Part shown: positions 8,065 to 17,124 of the stretch, piece after piece
How positions within the stretch are numbered: the stretch's first letter is position 1
How the letters are laid out: each line of letters starts with the position of its first letter
Assembly: GCF_003577475.1 (NCBI RefSeq)
Contig: NZ_QPEP01000003.1
Location: 248,001 to 312,000, forward strand
Source: Salinibius halmophilus
Lineage (GTDB): Bacteria > Pseudomonadota > Gammaproteobacteria > Pseudomonadales > Natronospirillaceae
DNA: 64,000 nucleotides
Direction of reading: 5' to 3'
Program-made: the position numbers and the translations under genes
Notes under the pieces: generated by a model
The model's database searches: none
Seen by the model: only the letters and a program-made list of their open reading frames with translations
What the model was told of the DNA's origin: nothing

Positions 8065-9618
8065 CTTCACAGCAAATCCCTGCTCTGCCTCAATGACGTC
8101 TATCGAACCACCCTGGCGGTTTAATAAGTTAAAGACCACATTCAACCCAAGACCAACGCCACCATTGGCTCTGCGGGTCGTAAAGAACGGGTCAAATATT
8201 TCCTCCTTCGACACACCAACAAGGCCTTTGCCGTTATCTGAAAAGACAATACAAACCTTGGTATCGCTTTTATCAGCAGAAATGGTGATGGTACCTGGCC
8301 CATAATCAAAGCCGTGTAAAATGGCATTGCGTATCAAACAATCGAGTATTTGGGTGAGATCACAGCTATAGCCCTCGAACTGAAAGTCTTTAGCCACGTC
8401 TATTTGCCAGGTAATCGACGATACACCAGGTTGCGAGTGAAAGCTTTTGATTAAGTTTTGAATCAGCGCAGCGAGCTCAATGGTTTCATATTTTTGGTTG
8501 TCGTTGCTTGCAGCCAACATTTTAAAGCTCTCCACCATATGGGAAACCGAACTGACATTTTTAACGATCATTTCACTAGCGTGCGCACTGCTTTGTAAGA
8601 ACTCAGTAAAGTCACTGCGCGTAAGCAGTCCATCGTTTGCCTTCGTTTGAACTTGTTCTATCTCGCTTTGCAGGTGTGTTGCCGTGGTGTAGGTTACACC
8701 AACCGGCGTGTTCACTTCATGCGCAAGTCCTGCCACCAAACTGCCTAACGAAGCGAGCTTCATTGCCTCAACCAACTCTTTTTGGGTCGATTGCAACAGC
8801 TCTATTTTATGCGTCAGCTCGCTACTGCGCTCTTCAACTAAATCCTCTAGGTGCGCATTAATTGCATGCAGCGCTTGTTGCTGGCGCACGCGAGTAATAG
8901 CAGCGGCAAGTGTTTTGCCAAACTGGCCGATAATCTCTCTAAGCCAAGGCTGTAAAGGTTTATGATTGAGTAAATTATCGGCCGCGACCCAACCAATGAC
9001 CCCATTGCCATCAAGCAAAGCAGCCATCGCGTTCCAACCTCTACCAACGGGTGCTCCGTCGTGCTTGAGTGCCGTGTCGGCACTTACGGCAATATAGTCA
9101 CTGGCAGCCAATGCTTGCTCAACCCAGGGATCATGAGGTATTGGCCCAATAAAATCATGTTCGTCGTTTAATACACCGTGTTGATCAGTTCCCCAGGTGC
9201 CATGCATCATGCCTTGCTGGCTATCGAGCATTAGCACCCCAACTCGGTCGATCGGCAGGTTTTCTAGGGCAAACTGCACTGAAATTCGAATAATGTCATC
9301 TTCGTTGTGAACTTCATTTAACTGCAAACTCAGCTCATGCAGCCAATTCATTGCACTGGTAAACTGCATCCATTCCTTATTGGCTTGAGTTGGTTGCTCA
9401 AACAGGTAAACAACACCAAATTCCACAGTATGCTGGCTAACAAGATTAAGCTCAAAGTGGCGCGAAATTTTGGCTGGGGTGGCTAACATTTCGATCAGTT
9501 CAGCGACCTGATTATCGATTAGACTCACGAGTGCATGCGAGCACCACCGCTCTCCTTGGCGACTCACATAGAGTAAAAGCAACTCAGACTGTTCAATAAA
9601 CTGTCGCTGCCAAGACAT
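8029..9618 (-). CDS. GAF-domain sensor histidine kinase
   Basis: A 529-residue soluble kinase. Residues about 95-245 form a GAF-like sensory domain, 245-290 a coiled coil, then the H-box LGSLVAGLAHEVNTPVG with the phosphorylated histidine at 300. The ATPase domain shows the N box (ILDCLIRNAILHGF), G1 (FSDNGKGL), F (DPFFTTRR) and G2 (GVGLGLNVV). There is no transmembrane segment, so it senses a cytoplasmic signal. No response regulator gene is adjacent, so the partner must be elsewhere. The C-terminal codons overlap the truncated phosphoesterase frame. Confidence 0.92.
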   Translation of the reverse strand: MSWQRQFIEQSELLLLYVSRQGERWCSHALVSLIDNQVAELIEMLATPAKISRHFELNLVSQHTVEFGVVYLFEQPTQANKEWMQFTSAMNWLHELSLQLNEVHNEDDIIRISVQFALENLPIDRVGVLMLDSQQGMMHGTWGTDQHGVLNDEHDFIGPIPHDPWVEQALAASDYIAVSADTALKHDGAPVGRGWNAMAALLDGNGVIGWVAADNLLNHKPLQPWLREIIGQFGKTLAAAITRVRQQQALHAINAHLEDLVEERSSELTHKIELLQSTQKELVEAMKLASLGSLVAGLAHEVNTPVGVTYTTATHLQSEIEQVQTKANDGLLTRSDFTEFLQSSAHASEMIVKNVSSVSHMVESFKMLAASNDNQKYETIELAALIQNLIKSFHSQPGVSSITWQIDVAKDFQFEGYSCDLTQILDCLIRNAILHGFDYGPGTITISADKSDTKVCIVFSDNGKGLVGVSKEEIFDPFFTTRRANGGVGLGLNVVFNLLNRQGGSIDVIEAEQGFAVKLCLPLPTSQSA

Positions 9619-9818
9619 GTCGGCCTCGTTGGTAATTGTTTGTTAAAGCTTAGACGCAAGCAAAGTAGTTCGACAACTATTCAAAAAGCTTTATTAAACT
9701 CACCAAATCCTTTCACCCTAGATCTCCAGTTGGTGTCATTTTGTAAAGAAGAATAAGAACTCATTGCACCTGCATATGCAAACCACTATCATTTACCTTA
9801 TATGAGGAGGTGAGAATA

Positions 9819-9998
9819 ATGTACGTTTGCATTTGCCATGGCGTTAACGACAAACAGATCAAACAGGCAGTATCACAAGGCGCCCAAAGCATGCGAGATC
9901 TTGCGAAAACCTTGTGCGTTGGAACAAAGTGTGGAAAGTGCGTCTGCCAAGCGCGTGAGTACTTGCCATCAGCAGACGCCAAGCGCAGCGTTGCTTAA
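9819..9998 (+). CDS. bfd: bacterioferritin-associated ferredoxin
   Basis: A 59-residue [2Fe-2S] protein that by family knowledge docks on bacterioferritin and passes electrons to its heme, releasing stored iron. Cluster cysteines are at 4 and 6 (MYVCIC) and at 38 and 41 (KCGKC); Cys33 and Cys43 are extra. GGAGGTGA sits 5 bases before the ATG at 9819, which decides this start over an upstream GTG. Two bacterioferritin genes lie just downstream on the other strand. Bfd genes are usually iron-repressed by Fur; the upstream region is AT-rich, but I could not pick a convincing Fur box. Confidence 0.95.
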   Translation: MYVCICHGVNDKQIKQAVSQGAQSMRDLAKTLCVGTKCGKCVCQAREYLPSADAKRSVA

Positions 9999-10066
9999 AA
10001 AGAGTTGGTTGCTAAGAGTGCGCCCGTTAAGTTAACGACTCTAGCTTCTAAGCCAATCTAGCCCCT

Positions 10067-10537
10067 TTAGGCTAGCTGGCTTTGAATATAATTCTGCTCA
10101 CCAATCATTTCAATCTGCTTGAGCTGCTTTTCTAGCCAATATGCATGATCCATTTCAGTATCATCCAACAGCTTCTCGGCAAGTTCACGACTTACATAGT
10201 CCTGCGCCGCTTCAAACGCTTTAATCGCATCCACTAGCATCTGGCGATCGTCATACTCAAGCTGCAAATCATTCTGGAGCATTTCGCGCACAGTTTTTCC
10301 CACCCGCAAAGGGGTGCGAGTAATCATATCTGGCGTACCTTCCAAAAACAGAATGCGCTCAATGAGCATACCGGCATGCTCTTTTTCGTGCTCTGTCTCG
10401 TGCGCCGTGTGTTCATAAAGCTTGGTTAAGCCCCAATCTTCATACATTCTTGAGTGGATGAAGTATTGGTCGATGGCCGTAAGCTCTGCCGACAACAAGT
10501 CGTTAAGTAGCTTGATTACCTGCTCATTACCTTGCAT
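10067..10537 (-). CDS. bfrB: bacterioferritin subunit with ferroxidase site but no heme methionine
   Basis: A 156-residue four-helix ferritin. Ferroxidase ligands corresponding to E. coli Bfr E18, E51, H54, E94, E127 and H130 are all present (the last two shifted by one residue), while residue 52, the heme-binding methionine in E. coli, is lysine. The subunit can therefore oxidise iron but should not bind the inter-subunit heme. It starts at an ATG that shares one base with the stop of the upstream subunit gene (TAATG), with GAGGAGG upstream, so the two subunits are made from one message and probably co-assemble. Confidence 0.93.
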   Translation of the reverse strand: MQGNEQVIKLLNDLLSAELTAIDQYFIHSRMYEDWGLTKLYEHTAHETEHEKEHAGMLIERILFLEGTPDMITRTPLRVGKTVREMLQNDLQLEYDDRQMLVDAIKAFEAAQDYVSRELAEKLLDDTEMDHAYWLEKQLKQIEMIGEQNYIQSQLA

Positions 10538-11013
10538 TACTCATCCTCCTCTATCTGAGCTTGAATGTAATTTTCAGTGCCCATGTGCTCAATTTGATAC
10601 TGTTGCGTTTCAATCCAGTCCACATGACTTTCTTCATAACTTAAAATGGATTCAAGCAATTGCCGCGATACATAATCCTGCAGACGTTCGCACTCGGCAA
10701 CGGCTCGCTTAAGCAAGGCAACTTGATCGTGCTGAAAATCTAGATCGCATTGCAGCATTTCGCCTACGTGCTCGCCAATTCGAAGCCGGCCTAAGTGCTG
10801 CAGGTTTGGCAAGCCTTCAAGAAACAAAATACGCTCAATGAGCTCATCAGCTTGCTTCATGTCTTTTATAGACTTTTTGTAATTTTTCTCATTGAGGCGC
10901 TCAAGCCCCCAGTCCTTAAACATGCGAGCATGCAAAAAGTACTGATTAATGGATGTTAACTCCGCGGTCAGCACTTCGTTCAGTATGCTAAGTACCTCTT
11001 TCTGGCCTTGCAT
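10537..11013 (-). CDS. bfrA: bacterioferritin subunit with heme methionine but degraded ferroxidase site
   Basis: A 158-residue bacterioferritin, the same length as E. coli Bfr. Met52, the axial heme ligand, is present (KDMKQAD). Three of the six ferroxidase ligands are replaced: E51 is Asp, H54 is Gln and E94 is Gln. This is the heme-carrying subunit of a two-subunit bacterioferritin. I chose the ATG at 11013 because GGAGGTGA lies immediately upstream; the earlier ATG at 11025 would overlap that site. It is the first gene of the pair, and electrons from Bfd would enter through its heme. Confidence 0.92.
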   Translation of the reverse strand: MQGQKEVLSILNEVLTAELTSINQYFLHARMFKDWGLERLNEKNYKKSIKDMKQADELIERILFLEGLPNLQHLGRLRIGEHVGEMLQCDLDFQHDQVALLKRAVAECERLQDYVSRQLLESILSYEESHVDWIETQQYQIEHMGTENYIQAQIEEDE

Positions 11014-11137
11014 GATCACCTCCATGGGTTGGATGAGATAGTAATATTAGCTACAAATTTGACAGTTATGTGTTTTGAGCACATACCAATTTACGAGAAA
11101 AACAAGAAATGAGGCTGCTAGCGCTTGCAAAGGCAAT

Positions 11138-11172
11138 AAAAAACCCCATCCTAAGCGGAAGGGGTTTTCGTT
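11138..11172 (-). terminator. Rho-independent terminator after cspD
   Basis: On the reverse strand an 8-base stem AAAACCCC / GGGGTTTT, with further pairing of TTCC and GGAT-type bases, is followed by a run of T's. It lies 16 bases after the cspD stop codon and upstream of bfrA, so it separates the two transcription units. Confidence 0.8.
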
Positions 11173-11187
11173 CAGCATGAGCGCAAG

Positions 11188-11424
11188 CTATGCCGATTCG
11201 GTTTGGCGCGTAGCTGGCTCGTTGACGAGGCGTACATTCACTGCGTGAACGCCGCGCTCAGCATTTATAGTGTCGAATTCAACAGGCTGACCAGCTTTCA
11301 AGGTCTTATATCCATCCATTTGAATGGATGAATAGTGAACGAAGAGATCCTCGTCCGATCCATCTTCGTTTACAAAACCATAGCCTTTAGCATTGTTGAA
11401 CCATTTCACTTTCCCTGCAGGCAT
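11188..11424 (-). CDS. cspD: cold-shock-domain protein CspD
   Basis: A 78-residue single cold-shock domain with RNP1 (KGYGFV) and RNP2 (DLFVHYSSI). In E. coli, CspD is a stationary-phase inhibitor of replication encoded divergently from clpS-clpA. The same gene order here is the main reason for calling CspD rather than CspA-type. It binds single-stranded nucleic acid in the cytoplasm. The 141-base gap to clpS probably holds both promoters. Confidence 0.92.
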   Translation of the reverse strand: MPAGKVKWFNNAKGYGFVNEDGSDEDLFVHYSSIQMDGYKTLKAGQPVEFDTINAERGVHAVNVRLVNEPATRQTESA

Positions 11425-11565
11425 TACTGCTCTCCTTGGGGCTGATCGAAAAATTAGTGCTTGACGTAATTAACGTTAGAGCACCTTCGACCATGTTGAA
11501 ACGCATAATTGTTATAGTCAAGTTTTTGATTAGTATTTAATCAAAATGAATGACAGGCGGAGGAA

Positions 11566-11943
11566 ATGATGTCTGGTTCGTACAAAGCGTACCAAATTTG
11601 GCTAAGCTCTAAAGAGGATGGAGCCGACGAAGGTGCCGATGGTGGCGTAGCCGTTGAAACAGCTAAGCCCAAGCTTAAACCACCATCAATGTATCGAGTT
11701 GTATTATTAAACGATGACTATACGCCAATGGAGTTTGTGGTTGAGATTTTGAAGATTTTTTTCAATATGTCGGCCGAAAAAGCCACAGAAGTTATGTTGG
11801 CAGTCCATACTAAAGGTAAAGGGGTCTGCGGTGTATACCCCAAAGACATTGCCGAAACCAAGGCAGCACAGGTCAATCAAACGGCCCGCGACAATCAGCA
11901 CCCTTTGTTGTGCGAAATTGAAAGGGTTGATTCAGACGACTAG
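11566..11943 (+). CDS. clpS: ClpS adaptor of the ClpAP protease
   Basis: A 125-residue protein whose C-terminal 85 residues are the ClpS fold: [20 protein letters not shown], then [21 protein letters not shown]. The NDDYTPMEF segment forms the pocket for N-terminal Leu, Phe, Tyr or Trp. By family knowledge it hands N-degron proteins to ClpA. The first 40 residues ([13 protein letters not shown]) are acidic and flexible. GGAGG precedes the ATG; a second in-frame ATG follows directly. It lies 12 bases upstream of clpA. Confidence 0.95.
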   Translation: MMSGSYKAYQIWLSSKEDGADEGADGGVAVETAKPKLKPPSMYRVVLLNDDYTPMEFVVEILKIFFNMSAEKATEVMLAVHTKGKGVCGVYPKDIAETKAAQVNQTARDNQHPLLCEIERVDSDD

Positions 11944-11955
11944 GAGGCGAAGCTC

Positions 11956-14220
11956 ATGCTAAGTAAAGAGCTTGAACACACGCTAAATGAAGCCTTCCGA
12001 AAGGCTCGGGAAGCTCGCCATGAATTTATGACCGTCGAGCACCTGTTGCTTGCCCTCTTAGATGAGAGCACAGCAAAAGAGGCACTAGGTGCCTGCTCAG
12101 CAGACATAGAGGCACTGCGTAAGGAATTAGAGCAGTACATAGAAGCGCACACACCCATTATTCACCCAGATCGCGGCGATTTAGAAACCGCACCTACCAT
12201 GGGCTTTCAGCGAGTATTACAGCGCGCCGTATTCCATGTGCAATCATCTGGTAAAAAAGAAGTACAAGGCGCAAACGTTCTAGTGGCTATTTTCTCAGAA
12301 CAAGAAAGCCGCGCCGTGTATATTTTGCAATCTGCCGACATTCACCGCATTGACGTGGTCAACTTTATTGCTCACGGCATCGCCAAAGACGGTACCGAAC
12401 AGATTAGTAATGACGAAGATGAATCGGAAGAAATCGAGATGGAAGCGGACTCAGCTTCCAGTGGCCAGCTAAAACAGTTTGCGACTGACCTTAACGCCAT
12501 GGCGCGTGCTGGTCGTATCGACCCGCTCGTTGGACGTGATAAAGAAGTTGACCGTGTCATTCAAATTTTGGCTCGTCGCCGTAAAAATAACCCGCTGTTA
12601 GTGGGGGAATCTGGCGTTGGTAAAACAGCGATTGTAGAAGGCCTAGCCAAGCGTATTGTTGATGGCAAAGTGCCGGATGTGATTGCCGACGCAACCGTAT
12701 ATAGCCTAGATATGGGTGCGCTACTAGCTGGCACTAAATACCGTGGCGACTTTGAGAAGCGTCTAAAGCAGGTACTAGCTGAGCTTAAAAAACTCAAGCA
12801 TTCTATTCTGTTCATTGACGAGATCCACACCATTATTGGTGCCGGTGCGGCCTCTGGTGGCGTGCTCGATGCATCGAACCTGCTCAAGCCATTGCTTTCT
12901 AGCGGTGAGCTGCGCTGCGTGGGCTCAACTACTTTCCAAGAGTTCCGTAGCATCTTCGAAAAAGATGGCGCCCTAACTCGTCGCTTCCAAAAAGTAGACG
13001 TGCTCGAACCGTCGGTGGAAGACACTTATCAAATTTTGCGTGGCCTAAAATCGCGTTTTGAAGAGCACCACCAGCTCAAGTACACCGATCCGGCCCTTAA
13101 AATGGCAGCCGAGCTGTCGGCTCGCTACATCAACGACCGTCACTTGCCAGACAAGGCGATCGACGTAATTGATGAAGCCGGTGCGGCACAAAAGTTGTTG
13201 CCGCCAAGCCGTCGCAAAAAAACCATTGGCGTATCAGACATTGAAAAAGTGGTGTCGAGCATTGCTCGTATACCGGCGCGCCAGATTAGCCGCGACGACA
13301 AGTCGAAACTCGAAACACTCGAGCGCGACTTGAAGATGACCGTATTTGGTCAAGACCCAGCTATCGAAGAGCTTGCTGCGGCGATTAAGCTCTCTCGTGC
13401 TGGTCTTCGAGGTGGTGACAAGCCAATTGGTTCATTCCTATTCGTTGGCCCAACAGGTGTGGGTAAAACCGAGGTAACCAAACAGCTTGCCAAAGTAATG
13501 GGCATTGAGCTGCAGCGCTTTGATATGTCGGAATATATGGAGCGCCATACAGTTTCACGCCTAATCGGTGCGCCGCCAGGCTATGTTGGCTACGACCAAG
13601 GCGGATTGTTAACTGATGCCGTTACCAAGCACCCACACTCAGTGGTGTTGCTCGATGAGATCGAAAAAGCGCATCCAGAAGTGTTCAATATTCTGCTACA
13701 GGTAATGGACCACGGCACACTAACCGACAACAACGGCCGTAAAGCGGATTTCCGTAACGTGATCCTAGTAATGACGTCGAATGCCGGTGCCGAAGAAGTT
13801 ACCAAGCGCGGTATGGGCTTTGTGCAGCAAGACAACAGCACAGATGCCATGGAAGCAGTGCGTAGAATGTTTACGCCTGAGTTCCGCAACCGTTTAGACG
13901 GTGTGGTGCAATTCCAGCACCTATCACGTGACATCATTCTGGGTGTGGTAGATAAGTTCCTAACCGAGCTGCAAGCACAACTAGACGACAAAAAAGTACA
14001 CCTTAATGTCGACAAAGAAGCGCGTGACTGGATTGCTGAAAAAGGCTACGACTTCAAAATGGGCGCTCGACCAATGGCAAGAACCATTCAAGAGCACCTC
14101 AAACGTGCCTTGGCCGATGAAATTCTGTTCGGTCGCCTTGCTAAGGGCGGTGATGTGAACGTAACGGTTGAAGATGGTGAGCTTGCCTTCGAGTATCAAA
14201 GCGAAGAAATGCCAGCCTAA
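11956..14220 (+). CDS. clpA: ATP-dependent Clp protease ATP-binding subunit ClpA
   Basis: A 754-residue AAA+ unfoldase. The N-domain (residues 1-145) binds ClpS; two ATPase modules carry Walker A GESGVGKT near 215 and GPTGVGKT near 497, with Walker B motifs SILFIDEIH and [11 protein letters not shown]. The IGF/IGL-type ClpP-docking loop region lies in the second module. Length and domain order are normal. AGGAGG stands just upstream of the ATG. It forms an operon with clpS and is followed by a strong terminator. Confidence 0.97.
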   Translation: MLSKELEHTLNEAFRKAREARHEFMTVEHLLLALLDESTAKEALGACSADIEALRKELEQYIEAHTPIIHPDRGDLETAPTMGFQRVLQRAVFHVQSSGKKEVQGANVLVAIFSEQESRAVYILQSADIHRIDVVNFIAHGIAKDGTEQISNDEDESEEIEMEADSASSGQLKQFATDLNAMARAGRIDPLVGRDKEVDRVIQILARRRKNNPLLVGESGVGKTAIVEGLAKRIVDGKVPDVIADATVYSLDMGALLAGTKYRGDFEKRLKQVLAELKKLKHSILFIDEIHTIIGAGAASGGVLDASNLLKPLLSSGELRCVGSTTFQEFRSIFEKDGALTRRFQKVDVLEPSVEDTYQILRGLKSRFEEHHQLKYTDPALKMAAELSARYINDRHLPDKAIDVIDEAGAAQKLLPPSRRKKTIGVSDIEKVVSSIARIPARQISRDDKSKLETLERDLKMTVFGQDPAIEELAAAIKLSRAGLRGGDKPIGSFLFVGPTGVGKTEVTKQLAKVMGIELQRFDMSEYMERHTVSRLIGAPPGYVGYDQGGLLTDAVTKHPHSVVLLDEIEKAHPEVFNILLQVMDHGTLTDNNGRKADFRNVILVMTSNAGAEEVTKRGMGFVQQDNSTDAMEAVRRMFTPEFRNRLDGVVQFQHLSRDIILGVVDKFLTELQAQLDDKKVHLNVDKEARDWIAEKGYDFKMGARPMARTIQEHLKRALADEILFGRLAKGGDVNVTVEDGELAFEYQSEEMPA

Positions 14221-14234
14221 ACGTTGATAAATAG

Positions 14235-14274
14235 AAAAGCCGCGCTTCCCCAAAAGGTAGCGCGGCTTTTTTGT
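14235..14274 (+). terminator. Rho-independent terminator after clpA
   Basis: A GC-rich stem, AAAAGCCGCGCT paired with AGCGCGGCTTTT, is followed by a T run, 14 bases after the clpA stop. The stem is symmetrical, with A's on the other side, so it could also stop transcripts from the MerR gene. Confidence 0.88.
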
Positions 14275-14311
14275 GCGTCACTTCCGCGCAGGCGGAAGTC
14301 TAGCCTCATCA

Positions 14312-14737
14312 TCACACATCCAAAGGCTTGTGATCATCGCAATGATCGTGCTCATGCAAGGCCTGTAAAATCTTGCAGTGGGCAATATCCTCGTGGGCAC
14401 ACTGGCTGATCATGCTCTCTAGCTCTTTTGCTAATGACTGTAACTGTTTGATACGCCCCTGCACCAGAGCCAACTGTTCACGAGCTATGTTATCCACCGC
14501 AGCACAAGACATCTCACTATGGTTTTCCAAGGTAAGCAGGTCTTTTATGGTGTCGGTCGAAAAGCCAAGCGAGCGGGCATGGCGGATAAACTGCAGGCGA
14601 TCGACATCTGCCTGTCGATACAACCTCTGGTTCCCCTCAGTTCGGCTGGCAGCAGCAATCAAGCCAATTTGCTCGTAGTAGCGAATAGTTTGCACCTTAC
14701 AACCACTAGCTTTGGCAATTTTTCCAATAGTGAGCAT
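14312..14737 (-). CDS. MerR-family heavy-metal regulator (CadR/PbrR/ZntR type)
   Basis: A 141-residue MerR protein: the HTH at residues 1-25 (MLTIGKIAKASGCKVQTIRYY, split here by family alignment), the wing around SRTEGNQRLYR, and a long dimerisation helix. Metal-site candidates are Cys in EMSCAAVD, Cys in SQCAHED, Cys in AHCKILQAL, and a His/Cys/Asp-rich tail (HEHDHCDDHK). This cysteine pattern suits divalent soft metals (Cd, Pb, Zn) better than copper. It is divergent from a CDF-like transporter whose promoter has the MerR-type 19-base spacer. Confidence 0.9.
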   Translation of the reverse strand: MLTIGKIAKASGCKVQTIRYYEQIGLIAAASRTEGNQRLYRQADVDRLQFIRHARSLGFSTDTIKDLLTLENHSEMSCAAVDNIAREQLALVQGRIKQLQSLAKELESMISQCAHEDIAHCKILQALHEHDHCDDHKPLDV

Positions 14738-14744
14738 TTTTTAC

Positions 14745-14775
14745 TTGAACCTCTAGCGACTAGAGCTTTTAGACT
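14745..14775 (+). promoter_or_regulatory. MerR-type promoter with operator dyad
   Basis: A -35 element TTGAAC (14745-14750) and a -10 element TAGACT (14770-14775) are separated by 19 bases, the overlong spacing characteristic of MerR-activated promoters. The spacer holds the perfect dyad CTCTAG-CGA-CTAGAG. The site lies 8 bases from the regulator's own start codon and drives the transporter gene. Confidence 0.8.
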
Positions 14776-14812
14776 ATCTTCAACATAAGCAGAAAAGCAA
14801 ATAGGAGGCCAC

Positions 14813-15445
14813 ATGAGTGGAAGCTGCTGTGGTACAGGTAAAAAGTTCGATGGCATGGACCCGCAATACAAAAAAATTCTCTGGATTGTTATCGCAATCA
14901 ACGCCAGCATGTTCGTTGTGGAAATGCTGGGAGGGGCTTTGGCGGGTTCACAAGCGTTAAAAGCCGACGCGCTCGACTTTCTTGGTGATGCCCTCACCTA
15001 TGGCATTAGTTTGTGGGCCATCGGTAAATCACTCTCGTTTCGAGCCAATGCAGCACTACTTAAAGGTGCAAGCTTGCTATTAATGGGTGCATGGGTTCTG
15101 GCCTCAACGATATACCAATTCTTTATACTACAAGCCCCAGTCGCACCAGTAATGGGTAGCATTGCGGTGATGGCACTATTAGCTAATGTGACCAGCGTGC
15201 TCTTGTTGATGCGCTATAAAGATGGTGATGCCAATGTACGCTCTGTGTGGTTATGCAGCCGTAATGACGCGATTAGCAATGTATTGGTTATTGCCGCCTC
15301 GGTTGCGGTATTTGTTACCGCCAGCGCTTGGCCAGACTTAATCGTTGCCGTCATTATGGCGTTTATCTTCACCCGGTCAGCCATGCAGATTATTCGCCAA
15401 GCCCTAGCAGAGCGGCGCGAAGCAAAAACAACGGTATGTTCGTAA
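14813..15445 (+). CDS. CDF-like cation transporter with cysteine in the metal site
   Basis: A 210-residue membrane protein with about six hydrophobic helices and a cysteine-rich N-terminus (MSGSCCGTGKK). TM2 carries DFLGD, matching the DxxxD half of the CDF zinc site. TM5 carries CSRND, so the position that is His153 in YiiP is Cys here. There is no cytoplasmic C-terminal domain, so it is shorter than classic CDF proteins (about 300). AGGAGG precedes the ATG. It is controlled by the divergent MerR protein and probably exports a toxic divalent metal; the metal is inferred, not proven. Confidence 0.82.
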   Translation: MSGSCCGTGKKFDGMDPQYKKILWIVIAINASMFVVEMLGGALAGSQALKADALDFLGDALTYGISLWAIGKSLSFRANAALLKGASLLLMGAWVLASTIYQFFILQAPVAPVMGSIAVMALLANVTSVLLLMRYKDGDANVRSVWLCSRNDAISNVLVIAASVAVFVTASAWPDLIVAVIMAFIFTRSAMQIIRQALAERREAKTTVCS

Positions 15446-15451
15446 AAGTAG

Positions 15452-15486
15452 GTCCGTAAATAGCGGCGCAGCCGCTTTTGCGGACA
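15452..15486. repeat. nested hairpin repeat, copy 1
   Basis: The outer arms GTCCGTAAA and TTTGCGGAC pair, with one G-T wobble. The inner arms AGCGGC / GCCGCT close a GCA loop. The same outer stem and loop, but a different inner stem, recur at 32851-32887. Confidence 0.75.
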
Positions 15487-15513
15487 CCGAAAACTATTTT
15501 CCAACCCCAATGG

Positions 15514-16452
15514 CTACTGTTTTGTCCAAATTCGGGTATTCAGATCCATTTCTTCAATAACCAGTTTAGTTAACCGCAACGCTTTTACCATCAGGTTTAC
15601 ATCGGTCAGGTTAACGCCAGAGCGAAAGATCGCGGGCTCAAACATTTCTTGGTTAAACTTTACCCCACAGTACATGCGATGCCCTAAAAAAGCATAATAG
15701 AACTGGTTGTTGGGCAAGCTTCGTTTGATGTCCACCATAGCTTCCATCATACGGGGCGTTAGTACATAACGTGCTTCAATCTGGTCGAACGACATCACTT
15801 CAAAGTGTTCTTCAAACGTGAGATTTTCAAGCTTAACCGGCCGGCACTGAGCACTGGCTTTACGGTGATTGAGTTTATCGAAAAATAAACCACCGTCTGG
15901 CACCACATAGGTGGCCGTCGTTAGGTTTTTATTGAAGTCGGCATGCATAAAAAGCCCACGAAAAACGGTCTCGTACTGCACCTGAGTTTTACCATTTGCA
16001 CGCCGCGCTTCACGCTTGAGTTGGGCATGTATCTCGGAAAACTCAAAGTCGGTTTGGCCAATTTTTCCCGTCACCAAATCGTCACCAATGAAGGTATCCC
16101 ACGTTTGCGGAAACAAACCGCTGGCAGCGAAGTAATGTGAATCGATATGGCGCGATGGATAATAGCGGTAACTGCTATCCACCGCTTTTACAATTTCACG
16201 CACTACTAGGTGTTTGTAGCTGGCAACATAGGCACGCTTATGCATGCGTTGGTAATACCCAACAAGCACCACTGCAACAATACATACCGGCAGCACTATA
16301 AAAACATGCTCAATAAAGCGCACCGACACCACAAGGCTAATCATCGCAAGCACTGGCGGCAGCACAGTTAACGCCATAACAGTTTTGCGCTGGGTTTCTA
16401 ACGCCAACAAGCGCGGTTTAAGCTTCTGCTGATACAACAACGAAATATTCAA
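15514..16452 (-). CDS. DUF3137 membrane protein
   Basis: A 312-residue protein with two hydrophobic helices near residues 27-70 (LTVLPPVLAMISLVV, then VFIVLPVCIVAVVLVGYY) and a large soluble C-terminal domain with QYETVFRGLFMHADFNKNL, a DUF3137 hallmark. Genes of this family commonly sit next to lemA, as here, where it starts 33 bases after the LemA stop. The function is unknown; the pair may act together in envelope biology. Confidence 0.85.
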   Translation of the reverse strand: MNISLLYQQKLKPRLLALETQRKTVMALTVLPPVLAMISLVVSVRFIEHVFIVLPVCIVAVVLVGYYQRMHKRAYVASYKHLVVREIVKAVDSSYRYYPSRHIDSHYFAASGLFPQTWDTFIGDDLVTGKIGQTDFEFSEIHAQLKREARRANGKTQVQYETVFRGLFMHADFNKNLTTATYVVPDGGLFFDKLNHRKASAQCRPVKLENLTFEEHFEVMSFDQIEARYVLTPRMMEAMVDIKRSLPNNQFYYAFLGHRMYCGVKFNQEMFEPAIFRSGVNLTDVNLMVKALRLTKLVIEEMDLNTRIWTKQ

Positions 16453-16485
16453 CTCAGCACTCCTTGAACACCACTAACCGCAATC

Positions 16486-17064
16486 CTATTTATTGAATAG
16501 CTCGCTAACATTTGGGTTTTGCCGTTCCGTTGCCGTGTTTTCGAACATGTTACTGCGCTTAAAGTTAAACAGGTTCGCCACCAACACCGTTGGAAATACT
16601 TGAATAGCATTGTTGTAAACCAGCACTGCGCCATTAAAAGCACGACGAGCGGCAGAGATTTGTGATTCCATCTCGGTGATATTGCGCTGCAGGTTCATAA
16701 ACTGCTCAGATGCCTTTAGCTCTGGGTAGTCTTCTACCGCAACCATAATGCCCGACATCAACTTCGACAGCTCAGAGTCAATCTTCAGCTTGTCGCCCAT
16801 CGACAAATCACCCTTGATCGCTTGATTGCGCAACGCAGTGACCCGCGTGAGCGTTTCTTGCTCATGTGTGGCATAGTTTTGCACCGTCGCCACCAAGTTA
16901 GGAATCATGTCGTAGCGCTTGCGCAACTGAACATCCATGCCAGAAAAGCCATTCTCTACATCATTACGTTTGCGCACCAAGGTGTTGTAAGTAGCAATCA
17001 CCCACAGCGCAATCACAATCGCAATCACCAACAGAACAAGTAAAAAAGTAACCAAGGTATCCAT
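16486..17064 (-). CDS. lemA: LemA family protein
   Basis: A 192-residue protein with an N-terminal membrane anchor (LVTFLLVLLVIAIVIALWV) and the LemA helical domain: YNTLVRKRNDVENGFSGMDV, LRKRYDMIPNLVATVQNYA, and a long helix ending FNGAVLVYNNAIQVFPTVLV. LemA proteins are widespread, with no agreed function; the helical domain usually faces the periplasm or outside. It is upstream of the DUF3137 gene in one operon. Confidence 0.93.
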   Translation of the reverse strand: MDTLVTFLLVLLVIAIVIALWVIATYNTLVRKRNDVENGFSGMDVQLRKRYDMIPNLVATVQNYATHEQETLTRVTALRNQAIKGDLSMGDKLKIDSELSKLMSGIMVAVEDYPELKASEQFMNLQRNITEMESQISAARRAFNGAVLVYNNAIQVFPTVLVANLFNFKRSNMFENTATERQNPNVSELFNK

Positions 17065-17124
17065 CGACCCTTTCCTTCTATAAAACCCTTCTCACAGTTT
17101 GCACCACCGCCATGGCCGTGGCAA

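Noticed and set aside
9740-9810. Fur box upstream of bfd
   Set aside because: The region is AT-rich with CATT-like fragments, but no 19-base stretch matched the Fur consensus well enough to report.
12372-14015. Several leftward ORFs across clpA (for example 12561-13025 and 13590-14015)
   Set aside because: They are shadows of the clpA frame: Ser/Arg-rich, without start signals, and overlapped entirely by a well-supported gene.
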